This document shows positions 33,996 to 44,818 of a stretch of DNA of 64,000 nucleotides, piece after piece; position 1 is the first letter of the stretch; the number at the start of each line of letters is the position of its first letter. The DNA comes from Ctena decussata (lineage: Eukaryota > Mollusca > Bivalvia > Lucinida > Lucinidae): contig OZ022500.1 in assembly GCA_963989385.1 (NCBI GenBank), positions 111,455,842-111,519,841 on the forward strand, read 5' to 3'. The notes beneath the pieces are model-generated. The model was not told where the DNA came from, did no database searches, and worked only from the letters and a program-made list of their open reading frames with translations. Position numbers and translations under genes: made by a program.

Positions 33996-34424
33996 TTACG
34001 ACGTTGACGGATGGACAGCTTGCTTAAGAATGACCAAAATCGTAGTGTCAGTAATTTATGCATATCTGTTTTGATAACAGTCGGATTTTCTATTTCATAA
34101 AGAGAACTTTGATATCTTATTTTGGTATCCGATTATAAACAGGCCAGTTATTTTTTAAAAATCGTAGATCAAAATGTATACTGATAAACACATTTTGCGT
34201 TCATATGCACAATTTGCACCCGGGGGCAAATTTGCACTGGGGTGCAAATAAAATTGCACCACCTCAAAAGTAGGGTCACATTTGCACCCGGGGGCAAATT
34301 TGCACCCGGGTGCTTTTTCCTAAAACATAGTTCACATGGCCAAAAATACACCCGGGGTTCAAATTTGCACCCCGGGTGTATTTTTTGCACCCGGGTGCAA
34401 AAAGTGCGCATGAACACGACTTTA

Positions 34425-36325
34425 CTGTACGTTTGTGAGATGCATGGAGGCTTTAATCACCTTGTTAAGTTAAAAAGGAGATTGTATACTATATGCATAT
34501 TTATAGAATATTCTTTATATTTTCAACTAAACCATAGGCCACACTAGAGAAAAGAATCCCGGCCTTAGATATAAAAGTTAAAAGGACAGGCAGTGATCAG
34601 AAATTTCAACCGGTTCCCGTAACACGCCCTCAAAAACAAGAGGAGAAGAACTATGTATAAATTGACAGTAGTTCACGATAGGCACGCAAGTAAACCGAAT
34701 GAACAGCCCTTTCCCAGACTGACTGGTGGTCATGCAGCTATCCCAACTTAAAATACCCACACCACAGCTGCATGAAAGTACCGACATAGACAAGGAGAAC
34801 AAGTAACTGTAAAGAACAACAATAGAAGTACCGCTTTGGAACGATCAGTAATAAACTAATAACCGCTACTAAAGACCGTGAAAAAAAAACGTTGTGGAGA
34901 CTACATCACTTGTGACTATGTACACAACTAAGTATTATTGGTCCATTGCAACATCGTCTCCCACGGTCAGGAAAGGCAACCTGAGCATCTGACGGCCATC
35001 AGACCTAGTCAAGACCAGAATCCGAGAAATTTGTGATAGTTAACTTAGTAGTCAGAAAAGAGAGAGAGAACAACGCCAGAGAATTGATAGCGTAGACCGA
35101 AGAAATTTAAAACTGACCGTTCCAAGGCGGTACTTCTGATGTGGTTTCTTACTATACTTGTTCTTGTCCATTTCGATGTGTTCGTTCACCTGGTGTGTAA
35201 GTGGTGATTTTGATGGTGTAGCTGAATGACAACCTGCCTCGCAGACAGATGTTCATTGGGTTTACTCCGCGAGCCTTTCGTGAACCGATCTCAGTTTATG
35301 ATATACTTCTTTCCGCAGTCAGTCGTTATAAATGAATTGGCTACAACATGCACGCTATTCTTGGTTGTTAACCCAGTCATGATTGACAATGCTGCAGCTC
35401 TCTTTAATTGCACGCTGGTTGGTCATGTTGAATGAAAGCTCTAGTTTCAAGTTGTTTTATATATATTAGTTGATCTGCACCTGACGTTTTCCTACCTTTT
35501 GTCAGGTCCTATTCTTTTTAGCTCGCCGGGGATCAGCTGGTCATTTTATACTCCAGAGTTCCAGGATTTTTTGTCCAGTCTACATATTGTTCCATCATAT
35601 ACTCTTTTGTTTCTTGATCTATATGTTTTCTGTGTTGATTTACTGATGGGCTAGAAGACCTCCACGCGGACCGAACCACGGCGAATCACGAGGAAGCTAT
35701 GGCGAATGCTGGAGCTCCATAGAACCGGTGAAGTCCCCATTAATCATTACTGACCGTTCCAAGGCGGTGCTTCTAGTTTGTTGTATGTCTGGCATTGTGG
35801 TCACCTGTATAGCAGTGCACTTTGCTCAAACGCCATACAAAATACACAATAAACATACATCTATTTGTACCTATTTTAGACCAGAAAAGAAAGCAGGCTT
35901 CTTTATTTTGTGGTTCTGAATGGGTGCAAATAGTTTTATTTGTCTATTGTGTATTTTGTAAGGCGTTTGATGTTGTTGTATTTATGTAATTTCTGTGTTG
36001 TATTGGTGTGTCTGATATCGAAAAGATACTGTTCCGTTTTGTTGTTTGCTTTTCTCCCTATTACTTTCGATGCGTTGGGTGGGTTGTGTTTTGTTAATTT
36101 GACCTTTCCTGGGTGTATTCATTCATATGTTTCCTCAGTGCTTTATCTGTACTATTGCTTGTTGCGTCCATTTATCTGTAGTCTTTGGAAGATTTGCTTG
36201 TTCTGTTAAAATAGCATTGTGGCTGCCTACCTCAGAAAGAGCTAGTCATTTTCCTATCCGTTCATATTGTCTTAATGCTGTTACTTTATATTACTATTTC
36301 CCATTTGGTGGGATGCAGAACTTGA
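34425..36325. repeat. Cluster of old copies of the unclassified CCGCCTTGGAACGGTCAGT repeat
   Basis: Forward: GTACCGCTTTGGAACGATCA near 34830 with about 260 bp of upstream sequence. Reverse: ACTGACCGTTCCAAGGCGGT near 35116 and TTACTGACCGTTCCAAGGCG near 35747, each followed by TACTTCT or GCTTCT. The stretch 35226-35290 repeats words of 15735-15800 and 41804-41860. Frames of 69-129 codons here are chance or repeat-derived. Confidence 0.55.
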
Positions 36326-36404
36326 TCAAGTTGTACATGTATCGGGTCCAGATATTGCCTGATAACTGGGTACGTTCTTACTCAATGATTGTCACACCAC
36401 AGGG

Positions 36405-36723
36405 TATTATCGATTCCGCCAATTTTCGCTTCCTGCAGAGACGGTACATCATATTTGGCTTCCGCCGAGACCGTCCGCGATCTCTTGCTTCCTGCCGAGA
36501 CTTCTGTACACGATAAATGGCTTCCTGCAGAGACTGTCCGCGTGTTTTTGCTTCCTGCCGAGGCTCTCGACAGGAAGCAGAGTCACGCGGACAGTCTCGG
36601 CAGGAAGCCAATTTTCGAGGACAGTGGTCCCTGCAGGAAGCAAAAGTTCGCGGACAGTCTCGGCGGAAGCCAAATATGATGTACCGTCTCTGCAGGAAGC
36701 GAAAATTAGCGGAATCGATTATA
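36405..36723. mobile_element. Foldback with internal CTTCCTGC-GAGAC repeats
   Basis: TATTATCGATTCCGCCAATT at the left is mirrored by AATTAGCGGAATCGATTATA at the right. The arms (about 150 bp) pair over most of their length: CTGCAGAGACGGTACATCAT with ATGATGTACCGTCTCTGCAG. Within each arm the word CTTCCTGC[AC]GAGAC recurs about every 30 bp, so the hairpin also has internal periodicity. TA lies at both borders. Frames on both strands across it are artefacts of the symmetry. Confidence 0.85.
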
Positions 36724-37411
36724 GAACAGAACAGAACTTTATTGCATATAAAACTCAGGCCACTCGCAGGTGGCATAAAAGCATGCACATGCAAATATAC
36801 AAACATATAGCATGTAAAAATAGACATATTCAAGCATGACATAAATAGACAGAAAGGAAGAGGGAAAAAAAAACTTAATTAGCACTTGAAAACTTCTTCA
36901 TTATAATTTCTACAAACTTGGATAATTTGATGAGAAGTTTAACATTTTCAGTAGATCCTTAAATTTAATTACATTGGGACTTTTATAGGAATATGGTTTT
37001 AAAAATTGCTTTCTATCTGAATTAAAATGAGTACATACAAAAAGATAATGAATATTGTCACCAATATCAGTTTTATCACATAAATTGCAATTTCTGTCCT
37101 CTAATGGGATATTTTCCCGACGACCAGTTTCAACTGGAAGCCTATGGTTACTCAAGCTGAACTTTAATAAAGTAGAACGGTGTTTTTTTTTTATTTATTT
37201 AATTTGATCAAATAATTCTCAAAACTGATATCGTTCTTAAAAAGGCTATATGTATTTCCCTTTGAGGATGAAGAAACTTTTGTATCCCACTCTTGGATAT
37301 ATACATCCGATAAAGTTTTTGAGATCTGCATCTTAATCATTTTAGGGTTTTCAATTCTTTCCTTATGTAAAAGATCAATACGTCCTACAGATATAGGGAT
37401 TTCTTTTATAC
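36724..37411 (-). pseudogene. 5'-truncated copy of the 49-kb LINE, 3' end only
   Basis: On the minus strand, 37411 to 36897 corresponds to the last part of the 49-kb reverse-transcriptase frame. It includes the conserved SNHRLPVETGRRENIPLEDR, CNLCDKTDIGD and HYLFVCTHFNSDRKQFLKPY blocks. It continues through the 3' untranslated region (AGCATGACATA, GCCACTCGCAGGTGGC on the plus strand) to the tail GAACAGAACAGAAC. Indels in T/A runs near 37180 break the frame. The insertion sits directly at the end of the foldback. Similarity to the 49-kb copy is high, so it is a relatively young family, but this copy is dead. Confidence 0.92.
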
Positions 37412-37490
37412 AGTGGCTCCTGTGATCAAGTTGTACATGTATCAGGTCATAACTGGGATACGTTCTTACTCAATGATTGTCACTGGCGAT

Positions 37491-38594
37491 TTTGATATTA
37501 TGGAGACTTGTTGATAGATGAAAAAACAAAGCCAGTAAAACCGCTTCTTCGTAACAATTCAAAAACAATATAACTCGAAAAAAGAGAAAGGTTACAATAT
37601 TAATGTAAGGAGACAAATTTTATGAATTGGGATTTTTGCTTTGTGATTGCTGTCAATGGTTTAACTCTGATCACACTTCCTTCTGTGGGGTCCATGTCTT
37701 TGTTTATCAAATATGATGTTTATATGGCTTATATGCTGTACAGTATTCTATCGTATAAATAGTAAACAAGGACCTGTGCATTCAAAATTTAATACACTGT
37801 AGGATGCAGCGTGTCATGAAATGCTTACGCAGAATAACTTAATGTTACCAAATGACGTATTACCCATGCAATGCATAAAAAATCATTAGTCTGACAAATA
37901 TGCGCCCTGCTGTTTACACTAACATAACTTCTAAATAAATAAAAGTCAATTTAATATTCTTTTCATGCGAGTTATTGTTAAGCCCATCATCCAAATCCGG
38001 TATGGTAAATATGCAATATTTTTGCACCAGGCGATTGGTTTGTACGCATTGTGAGGTAATAGATACACTAGAAAACTACGTGAATATGAGTCATCATACC
38101 TGTAAAGTTTATGTTGACACCTGTCAAAATTGTTTAATGTTTGTCAATAAATGCTTCCCACAACAATAATCATTGTATTGTATTTTGATACAATGAATTA
38201 ACAATCTGATACATTGCTTCAGAGCAGGTCATATTAACATTAATCGAAGAATATAAATTGAACCTGAGTAGCAACTCAACAAATAGTAATGCAAAACTTT
38301 GATTACAGATGTCCGCAGTACAACATTATGACAAAAACAATCGAAAAAGAAAAAAAAGTACAAATGAAATGAAGATACAGATAAAAAAAAGTCACACACG
38401 GTTACAGACAGCTTTAAAGGATATGGCTGCTCTCTAGATTGTCATCTTTCGAAACTTTTATGGAGCACGATTTGCTTTTAGTCGAATCCTTCTCAAGTCA
38501 GGGCTACTCTACATGTTTACCCTAAAATATAACCCCAACAGAAATATATACTGAACATACCAGTTCATCAAAAACTAGCTTAAGCCGTCTAGTA
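37491..38594. other. Unassigned AT-rich stretch
   Basis: A-rich runs at 38340-38360 and 38381-38390. The 64-codon frame at 37975-38169 contains several cysteines and histidines but no recognised finger spacing. No other feature. Confidence 0.4.
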
Positions 38595-38700
38595 ATTCAA
38601 TTCAATTCAATTCTTTATTCAGATTGTCAAGTACATTTTAGCGCATCTACAACACATCAAAAACAGACAATGATCTAATCACATTTACCTTCCCAGCAGG
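38595..38700 (-). mobile_element. Probable LINE 3' end with (GAATT)n tail
   Basis: On the minus strand TGACAATCTGAATAAA is followed by four GAATT units. AATAAA plus a pentanucleotide tail is the same arrangement as the 49-kb LINE (with GTTCT units). No coding sequence is attached. Confidence 0.45.
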
Positions 38701-38878
38701 CACATGATGTCGCAGTGACGTCTCACTGACATCCCACTGACGCCAAAGTGAGGCCACCGAGACGCCCTGTGCCCGCTGGATTTTAAGGGCTGGGATGTTC
38801 TGGCCATATACCCTGGTCCGCCGGGATAGATGAGAAAGAAAGGAAGTCAGATCAGTGTATCAGTGTCTGCCCCTCACC

Positions 38879-39004
38879 CAACAACGCTCAATCCGAACCA
38901 CCCCCAGACCAGGTTCCCAGGGGACATGACCAAGAGTCCCCCCCTCCAACAACGCTCAATTCGAACCACCCCCAGACCAGGTTCCCAGGGGACATGACCA
39001 AGAG
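38879..39004 (+). repeat. 67-bp tandem duplication
   Basis: CCAACAACGCTCAATCCGAA...GGGGACATGACCAAGAG occurs twice in a row with a few differences (ATCCG/ATTCG). The 104-codon reverse frame covering it is repeat-driven. Confidence 0.85.
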
Positions 39005-39664
39005 TTCCCTAAATTTACTACCACAAATAATTATAAGAATAAACAAATATGACCTATTGGTTGAGCTATAAGTTCTTAAATTATAGTCCCTCCAAAATTT
39101 ATGGCGTATAATCATATATGTGTTTAACCATTTAGTGCCTAGCTTCCCATATTGAGAAGTATACAAACAGTGAAGGCCCAGATCAGATTTTGTCGATTGC
39201 ATGCATCATCTGATCAGTGTCTATACTGGTAAGTTATTTCTGACCGTTCCAATGCGGTGCTTCTGTTGTGGTTCTTCACTGCAGTACTTGTGTCTAATTG
39301 TTTGTGCACTATACTTCCAATGTGACCACCTGTATATTTCTGTTATGTGTTGCAATAAAAATAGAAAAGGATAAATGTTTTCGTATCATTTGTTTTTATT
39401 ATCCAAATTGATGGTCTGTTGTGTGGATGGTAAATGTTTTGGTATTGGAGTTAAGGGCGAGGGTTTGGATCCAGTGAAACTAGTTATAAAAATCCCTCCA
39501 GTAATCTAATACTGGCCGTTCCAAGGCTATTCTTCTATTGTCATTCCTCTGTGTTACATGTTGTTTGGTATGCTTGTCCATGATCTTTAGCAATATGGTC
39601 ACCTGAATACCTACCCATTGTGCTTTTTGTTTTGTTTTGTAACTTGAAACAGAAAACAAATAAA
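39005..39664. repeat. Two reverse-strand fragments of the unclassified repeat in unassigned DNA
   Basis: CTGACCGTTCCAATGCGGTG at about 39240 and CTGGCCGTTCCAAGGCTATT at about 39513 are reverse copies of the CCGCCTTGGAACGGTCAGT module. The rest is unassigned. Confidence 0.5.
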
Positions 39665-39665
39665 C

Positions 39666-39760
39666 CTAGAGTCAAGTCAAGTCAAGTCAAATCATTTATT
39701 CTCTCAATCCATTATACAAAAAAAATGGCAATATGAGGTCAAATATAAATAATGATTCAA
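39666..39760 (-). mobile_element. Probable LINE 3' end with (GACTT)n tail
   Basis: On the minus strand GGATTGAGAGAATAAATGAT is followed by TTGACTTGACTTGACTTGAC. It is the third example of AATAAA plus a pentanucleotide tail in this window. No coding sequence is attached. Confidence 0.45.
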
Positions 39761-39834
39761 AGAGGCTCAAGAGCTAAGATGGAAACAGTGTAAGCATACG
39801 ACTAATATACATGTAGTCATTTCAGGAGTACCTT

Positions 39835-41780
39835 TCGGAAGTACGCTACAGCTGCGCTCGGGCGCAAGACACAGGAACAACGGCCCTGCGCATTGCACCA
39901 GAGCCCATCCCCAAACATTTCTATAATTTTTATGTTCATATGAATACATGTATCCTAATTCATTTAAAATTCGAAATTTATACTTCAACTAAGCTTGAGA
40001 CGCACGGCAGAGGAAAAGCGATCTCGTGCCCTGCGTCCGAAGCACACGACCATGTGTTTAAAATTTTTACCGTCTTGAGTTTTCATTTTCATCTAAAATT
40101 CGATAATATGCTGGAGTCAAGCCCAGGACCCAAGGCACAGGAACAATGGTCCTGCGCAATGTGCCCGGGGCACTTTCCACATATTTCAATAACTGTTATC
40201 CGGCAGTTTTACTCTAGGACAATAATATACTTGTATAGCATCCAATACAAAATACACATCTCCACTTGTTTCACTCGTACTAGGTATGCTGGAGCAGCGC
40301 TCAGGATGCAAGGCACAGGAACAACGGCCCTATGCACTGCACCAGGAGACCTACTCCACGTAATTCGAGAACCTTTTGTCATTATCAGTGTCTTGGTTTA
40401 TTTCACATCGATATTATGCTGGAGTCATGCCCAGGACACGAAGCACAGGAACAATGTTCCTGTGCATCGCCTCCGGAGCATTCATCCACTTTTTTCAGTA
40501 ACTAAAGCAATGAATTTATCTTCATATTCAATGATATGCTGGGGTCATGCCCAGGACGCAAGACACAGGAACAATGGTCCTGCGCATTGCGTTCAGGGCA
40601 CTTTTCCACATATTTCAATAACTGTCTACCGCCAGCTTTATACAAAGACAAATATATATTTGTATTGCATCCAATACAAAATTCACATTTCCACCTGTTT
40701 CAATCATACTGAGTATGCTGGAGCAGCGCTCAGGATGCAAGGCACAGGAACAACGGACCTATGCACTGCACCAGGAGCCCTACACTGTAAAAAAATCCGT
40801 AAATTTTACGGTAAAATAACTGGCAACCAGCTGCCAGTCATTTTACCGTTATTTTTACGGGCGCCCGTAAAAATTGCAGGAATCAGCAAGCAGAGTGGGA
40901 CAGAATAGAGCAGGTGTCGTTTTGGTCAGCTAGCCCTTCAACAATACAAAGTTATTTTCGAGTGCGACCAGTTAACATAAAACTTCCATTTCGTGATTTT
41001 CAACAATCTTTTACAGGCAAACGCCTGTAAAAATAACGGGAAAAGGACTGGCAGCTGGTTTCCAGTTATTCTACCGTAAAATCTACAGTTATTTTATACA
41101 GTGTACTCCACGTAATTCGAGAACCTTTTATCATTATCAGTGTTTTGGCTTATTTCACGTCGATATTATGCTGGAGTCATGCCCAGGAGGCGAAGCACAG
41201 GAACGATGTTCCTGTGCATCGCCTCCGGAGCACTCGTCCACTTATTTCAGAAACTAGCGCAATAAACTTATCTTTATATTCAATGATATTCTGGAGTCAT
41301 GCCCAGGCGGCAAGGCACAGGAACTGTGGTCCTGCGCATTGCGCTCGGGGCACTTTTCCACATATTGCAATAACTGTCACCTGCCAGCTTTATACTGGGA
41401 CAATAATATACTTGTAATCATACTGAGTATGCTGGAGCAGGGCTCAGGATGCAAGGAACAGAAACAACGGCCCTATGCACTGCATCAGGAGTCCTACTCC
41501 ACGTAATTCGAGAACCTTTTATCATTATCAGTATCTTGGCTTATTCACATCGATATTATGCTGGAGTCATGCCCAGGAGGCGAAGCATAGGAACAATGTT
41601 CCTGTGCATTGCCTCCGGAGCACCCATCCACTTATTTCAGTAACTAGCGCAATAAACTTATCTTTATATTCAATGATGTTCTGGAGTCATGCCCAGGACG
41701 CAAGGCACAGGAACTGTGGTCCTGTGCATTGTGTTCGGGGCACTTTTCCACATATTTCAATAACTGTCACCTGCCAGGCG
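39835..41780 (+). repeat. Tandem array with a ~428-bp three-part higher-order unit
   Basis: The landmark ACAGGAAC[AT] starts at about 39871, 40137, 40315, 40446, 40565, 40744, 41197, 41317, 41458, 41587 and 41707. Excluding the inserted element, spacings settle to 178+130+120 (428 bp), later shortened to about 141+129+120. Subunits share GCTGGAGTCATGCCCAGGA, a palindromic AGGAACAATGTTCCT core and TTTCCACATATTTCAATAAC. A 322-codon open frame at 39940-40908 reads through several units and into the inserted element; it reflects the repeat rather than a gene. The element at 40783 interrupts one unit. Confidence 0.88.
40783..41103. mobile_element. CACTGTAAAAA-ended MITE, copy 1, with known empty site
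   Basis: TA|CACTGTAAAAAAATCC at the left, TTATACAGTG|TA at the right. Subterminal inverted blocks: TTTTACGGTAAAATAACTGG with CCAGTTATTCTACCGTAAAA, and GGCAACCAGCTGCCAGT. The uninterrupted array sequence GAGACCTACTCCACGTAATT at about 40348 is the empty site of GAGCCCTA...TACTCCACGTAATT here, so the target duplication is TA. The 320-bp element is non-coding and was inserted after the array had formed. Confidence 0.92.
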
Positions 41781-42555
41781 TTCTGCAGTTTTCAGTTAGG
41801 ATAGCTGAATGACCATCTCTTTAGGAACGAGCTGTTCGTTTGGTTTACCCTGCATGTTTTAGTGAACTTTTGTTATTTTTTGTGTGTTTCTTTCTCGTTT
41901 TGTTTTAAGGGTGAGATGTGGGATTTTGAGGTCTTTGCCTGTCTTTTTACTTTTTATCAAGACGCGTTAAGGACACAGATAAGACATCCTTTCTTCAAAC
42001 AATACATCTTTCTGAAATAATAAACGCAAATTTAGGAACTAAATCCACCGACGATAGTTAAAACTCAAGGTAAGCGGCATTTCACTTCACCTTTGTATCG
42101 TACAATTGAACTGACTCCCTAATCAAATGCCACTCCCAGAGTATGTCTCATCGAGGACCTATGCAGACAATAGTTTATATCCCATAAAGACCTATGTTGG
42201 GTTCCCTGGCAGCAACGACGCCGCGTTCTCAACAGAATCCAGGGTGAGGGTTGTGCACATAAAGTCGATTTAAGTCCCCCAGTAGTTTATCACTGATCGT
42301 TCCAAGGCTGTTTAATTGTACGAAAAGTGGTTCTAAGAAGCTGATATACGACATGTAGATATATTTTTTCGGCCGACCATTTTGCATTAACCAGAATCGC
42401 GTAGTCTTATTAGAGGATACCGAATCGACTCGTATTCTGCAACTTTCAGATTGTTTCCATCTTTATGGAAAGCGACGTACACAACATGGTTGACAAGACT
42501 TCGGACGTGATGAAACGTTCTTGATCAACCGCTGTGCCTGTTTTAGAACCTCTGT
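41781..42555. repeat. Fragments of the unclassified repeat in unassigned DNA
   Basis: GATAGCTGAATGACCATCTC through GTTCGTTTGGTTTACCCTGC (41802-41853) and TCACTGATCGTTCCAAGGCT (about 42288) are reverse-orientation pieces of the CCGCCTTGGAACGGTCAGT family. The rest is unassigned. Confidence 0.45.
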
Positions 42556-42690
42556 ATGGCAAGCCAAATGTACAATAAGTCTACAAACATAGGTTTGTAA
42601 TCCAAATGCATAATAAGTCTACAAACATAGGTTTATAATTCACAAACCTATGTTTGTAGACTTATTGTGCATTTGGCTTGCCATACCTCT
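42556..42690. repeat. Foldback with tandemly doubled left arm
   Basis: TGGCAAGCCAAATGTACAAT and AAGTCTACAAACATAGGTTT occur once, then AATCCAAATGCATAATAAGT...AACATAGGTTT a second time. The inverse AAACCTATGTTTGTAGACTT, ATTGTGCATTTGGCTTGCCA follows. The right arm can pair with either left arm. Confidence 0.85.
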
Positions 42691-44818
42691 AGCCAGAGTA
42701 ACCAACTTGATCATCCTCCACGCTGTGAGACACTGATGTGAGACTCAGTGATATTTGGATTTTTTCTGATAAAACGTGTTTTTTTTATATATTCTTTTTG
42801 TATTTGTTGATTATGTGGCGTTGCATGATGGAGAGGTAGGTCTTGTTGGCTATACCCTTGAGAAGTAAAATGACTTAACATCTATCAAGGCGTGTTTCTT
42901 TCCTAAGCCTTTGCGCAAAACGTCATTTGCGAACATGAGATTAAAGTGAGCAAAAAAAAAAAAAAAAAAAAAGAATTAGAGTGAATACATAAATTGTCCT
43001 TTTTAACCATATCTGGAAGCAAGAAATAATACAATGGAAGAAGGGATGCTATATATTTCTTAGATGTAAATTATAGATGCGATGACGACCTGACGAATCT
43101 AATACAATGAATTTCTAGACAATGACAGATTTCGCTTTCATAAATCTCCTTAAGAAGAGAATGAAAATTATCTATCAAATATAATGATGTTTAAGATAGT
43201 CTATGACCATCTGAGCCAGAGGTCGCATATGTCATTGTTGATAAACAAGATTCAATTCGGAAACTGACATAAAAGATGATATCTTCGCGTGTGACAAAAT
43301 TATAGCATCAATTGACGGTGGAACTTGACAATACAATCAAGTTATCGGTCAAATACGGCCATGGTAATAAGATTGAGTTGACATACAGTGACTTGGCGCT
43401 TATAAGATCGTCTATATTGTTAGCTTTTCCGTCTTTGGGCGACAGAGATGTATGATGTTCTGGAGAAATTGCTATTACAGGGCTTTATCTCAGCAGTTTT
43501 TTTTCTTCTGCAAAATATCAAAGTGGAACTTTTAGAAATATAGAAAACAGCATTTAATCTAAAAACCAAACAAATGTATTGTAATAAATGGAATATCTTA
43601 TTATTTGAGTAAAGCAAATCAAAATATATAGCTATATAAAATGAAACACAGTTAAGGACATAATTGCAGTCTGAAACTAGAGTGTATTTACACCACTGGC
43701 TGGACCAAGGTGGGCATTCTAAGTTCTTCACAGCACACTTCTAGAAGAGCATCTTGTTCCTTAAGATTCAATGTCATAAATTGTGGCGAAGCTTGTAAAT
43801 ATTACTATTAACAGATATGTTCCGGACAATTTATAATCCGAATAAATAATTGTTTCATAATGATTTCTTGGGCGATGCAAGCATGTGATTTTCAGAACTT
43901 CCTTAGTCTTTAAATGTATAAACTTGTGTATGTTTTGATAGATATAGTAGTAATAATAACTAATAAAATACCCTCTGACAGTTGTGAGTGCAGTTCTGTT
44001 CATATTAAAAATGCTTTTTGTGTTATCATTAATGACAATATCCAAGAATTTCTGAATAGATTTTGCCTTATGAAACTAATGCAAAGGCCCACCCAAGATA
44101 GTTAGGGAAAAGAAAAGTAGCTAGACATAAAAACTACAAGGCATGTGAATATATTGAAACCATGCTCTCATCACGTTGGGTGAGACTTCTTTTTTATCTG
44201 GATGTAGATAGTGAAAACTTCAAAGAAAGCTTTCCGTCCAGGCTCAGGTGAGCAATCTAGGACCAGCATGACCCTCTTGTTTCGGATAGGGGCTATAGAT
44301 GCGTTGACAGAATTGGAAAACAAGTCACATGAATTGTGGCTTCAGGGTCATGCAAAGCTGAACGAAACAAAACTGTTCGCGACATATTCTTCAAGCCTTT
44401 GTTTTACTAAATGCTTAATGTAACAGGAATGTTCACGTTGTAGCTTTTCTTGCGGATAATAAAACTCAGGCAGGTTTTCCAAATATATTGAATAATTGAC
44501 ATATTAATTACGAAGATCCAAATCTTTTGTAGGAATTGCCTTTTATTATCTAAACACCCTGCGCGAGCTGACTCAGTTCTTGATTCTATAGCTCCCTTCC
44601 AGGCAATTGATATACACCGCCCATCAAAGCACATCATAAATCAAGTTATAGTTTTACTTGTTTACGATGGCCCCTATGTACAGAGAACACATACTTTGTA
44701 CTGAATCTTCATAAGGTTCCAAGAAGGGTCTTCTGTTACTGTTTCTCTTTGTGCGGTATTGTTTGTCATTCCACTTGGGCTTACCATTTTCAAGTTTAAA
44801 GAAAAAAAACAGTAGTTA
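42691..44818. other. Unassigned stretch
   Basis: A pure A-run lies at about 42952-42971. Frames of 94-103 codons on the minus strand (43420-44045) show no domain. No RNA gene or repeat was recognised. Confidence 0.4.

Larger units (their letters stand above)
33195..34421. mobile_element. PIF/Harbinger-like DNA transposon, decayed
   Basis: TTA at 33192-33194 and TTA at 34422-34424 flank a 1227-bp element. The left end AGCCGTGTTCATGTGCACTT and the complement of the right end AGTCGTGTTCATGCGCACTT match over about 37 bp, through TTTGCACCCGGGTGCAA. Subterminal arrays of the palindrome GCACCCGGGTGC and its variants fill 33217-33280 and 34208-34405. The core encodes a transposase fragment on the plus strand (33493-33702) and a Myb/SANT-like fragment on the minus strand (33740-33995), arranged head-to-head toward each other with the middle deleted. 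A TTA/TAA target duplication and this two-gene content are the defining features of PIF/Harbinger. Confidence 0.88.

Noticed and set aside
36127..36842. Overlapping 96-154-codon frames on both strands
   Set aside because: They fall on the perfect foldback at 36405-36723, where symmetry keeps frames open on both strands.
39940..40908. 322-codon forward open frame as a gene
   Set aside because: It lies entirely in a tandem array and the CACTGTAAAAA element. Its repeats follow DNA units whose lengths are not multiples of three, and no domain is present.
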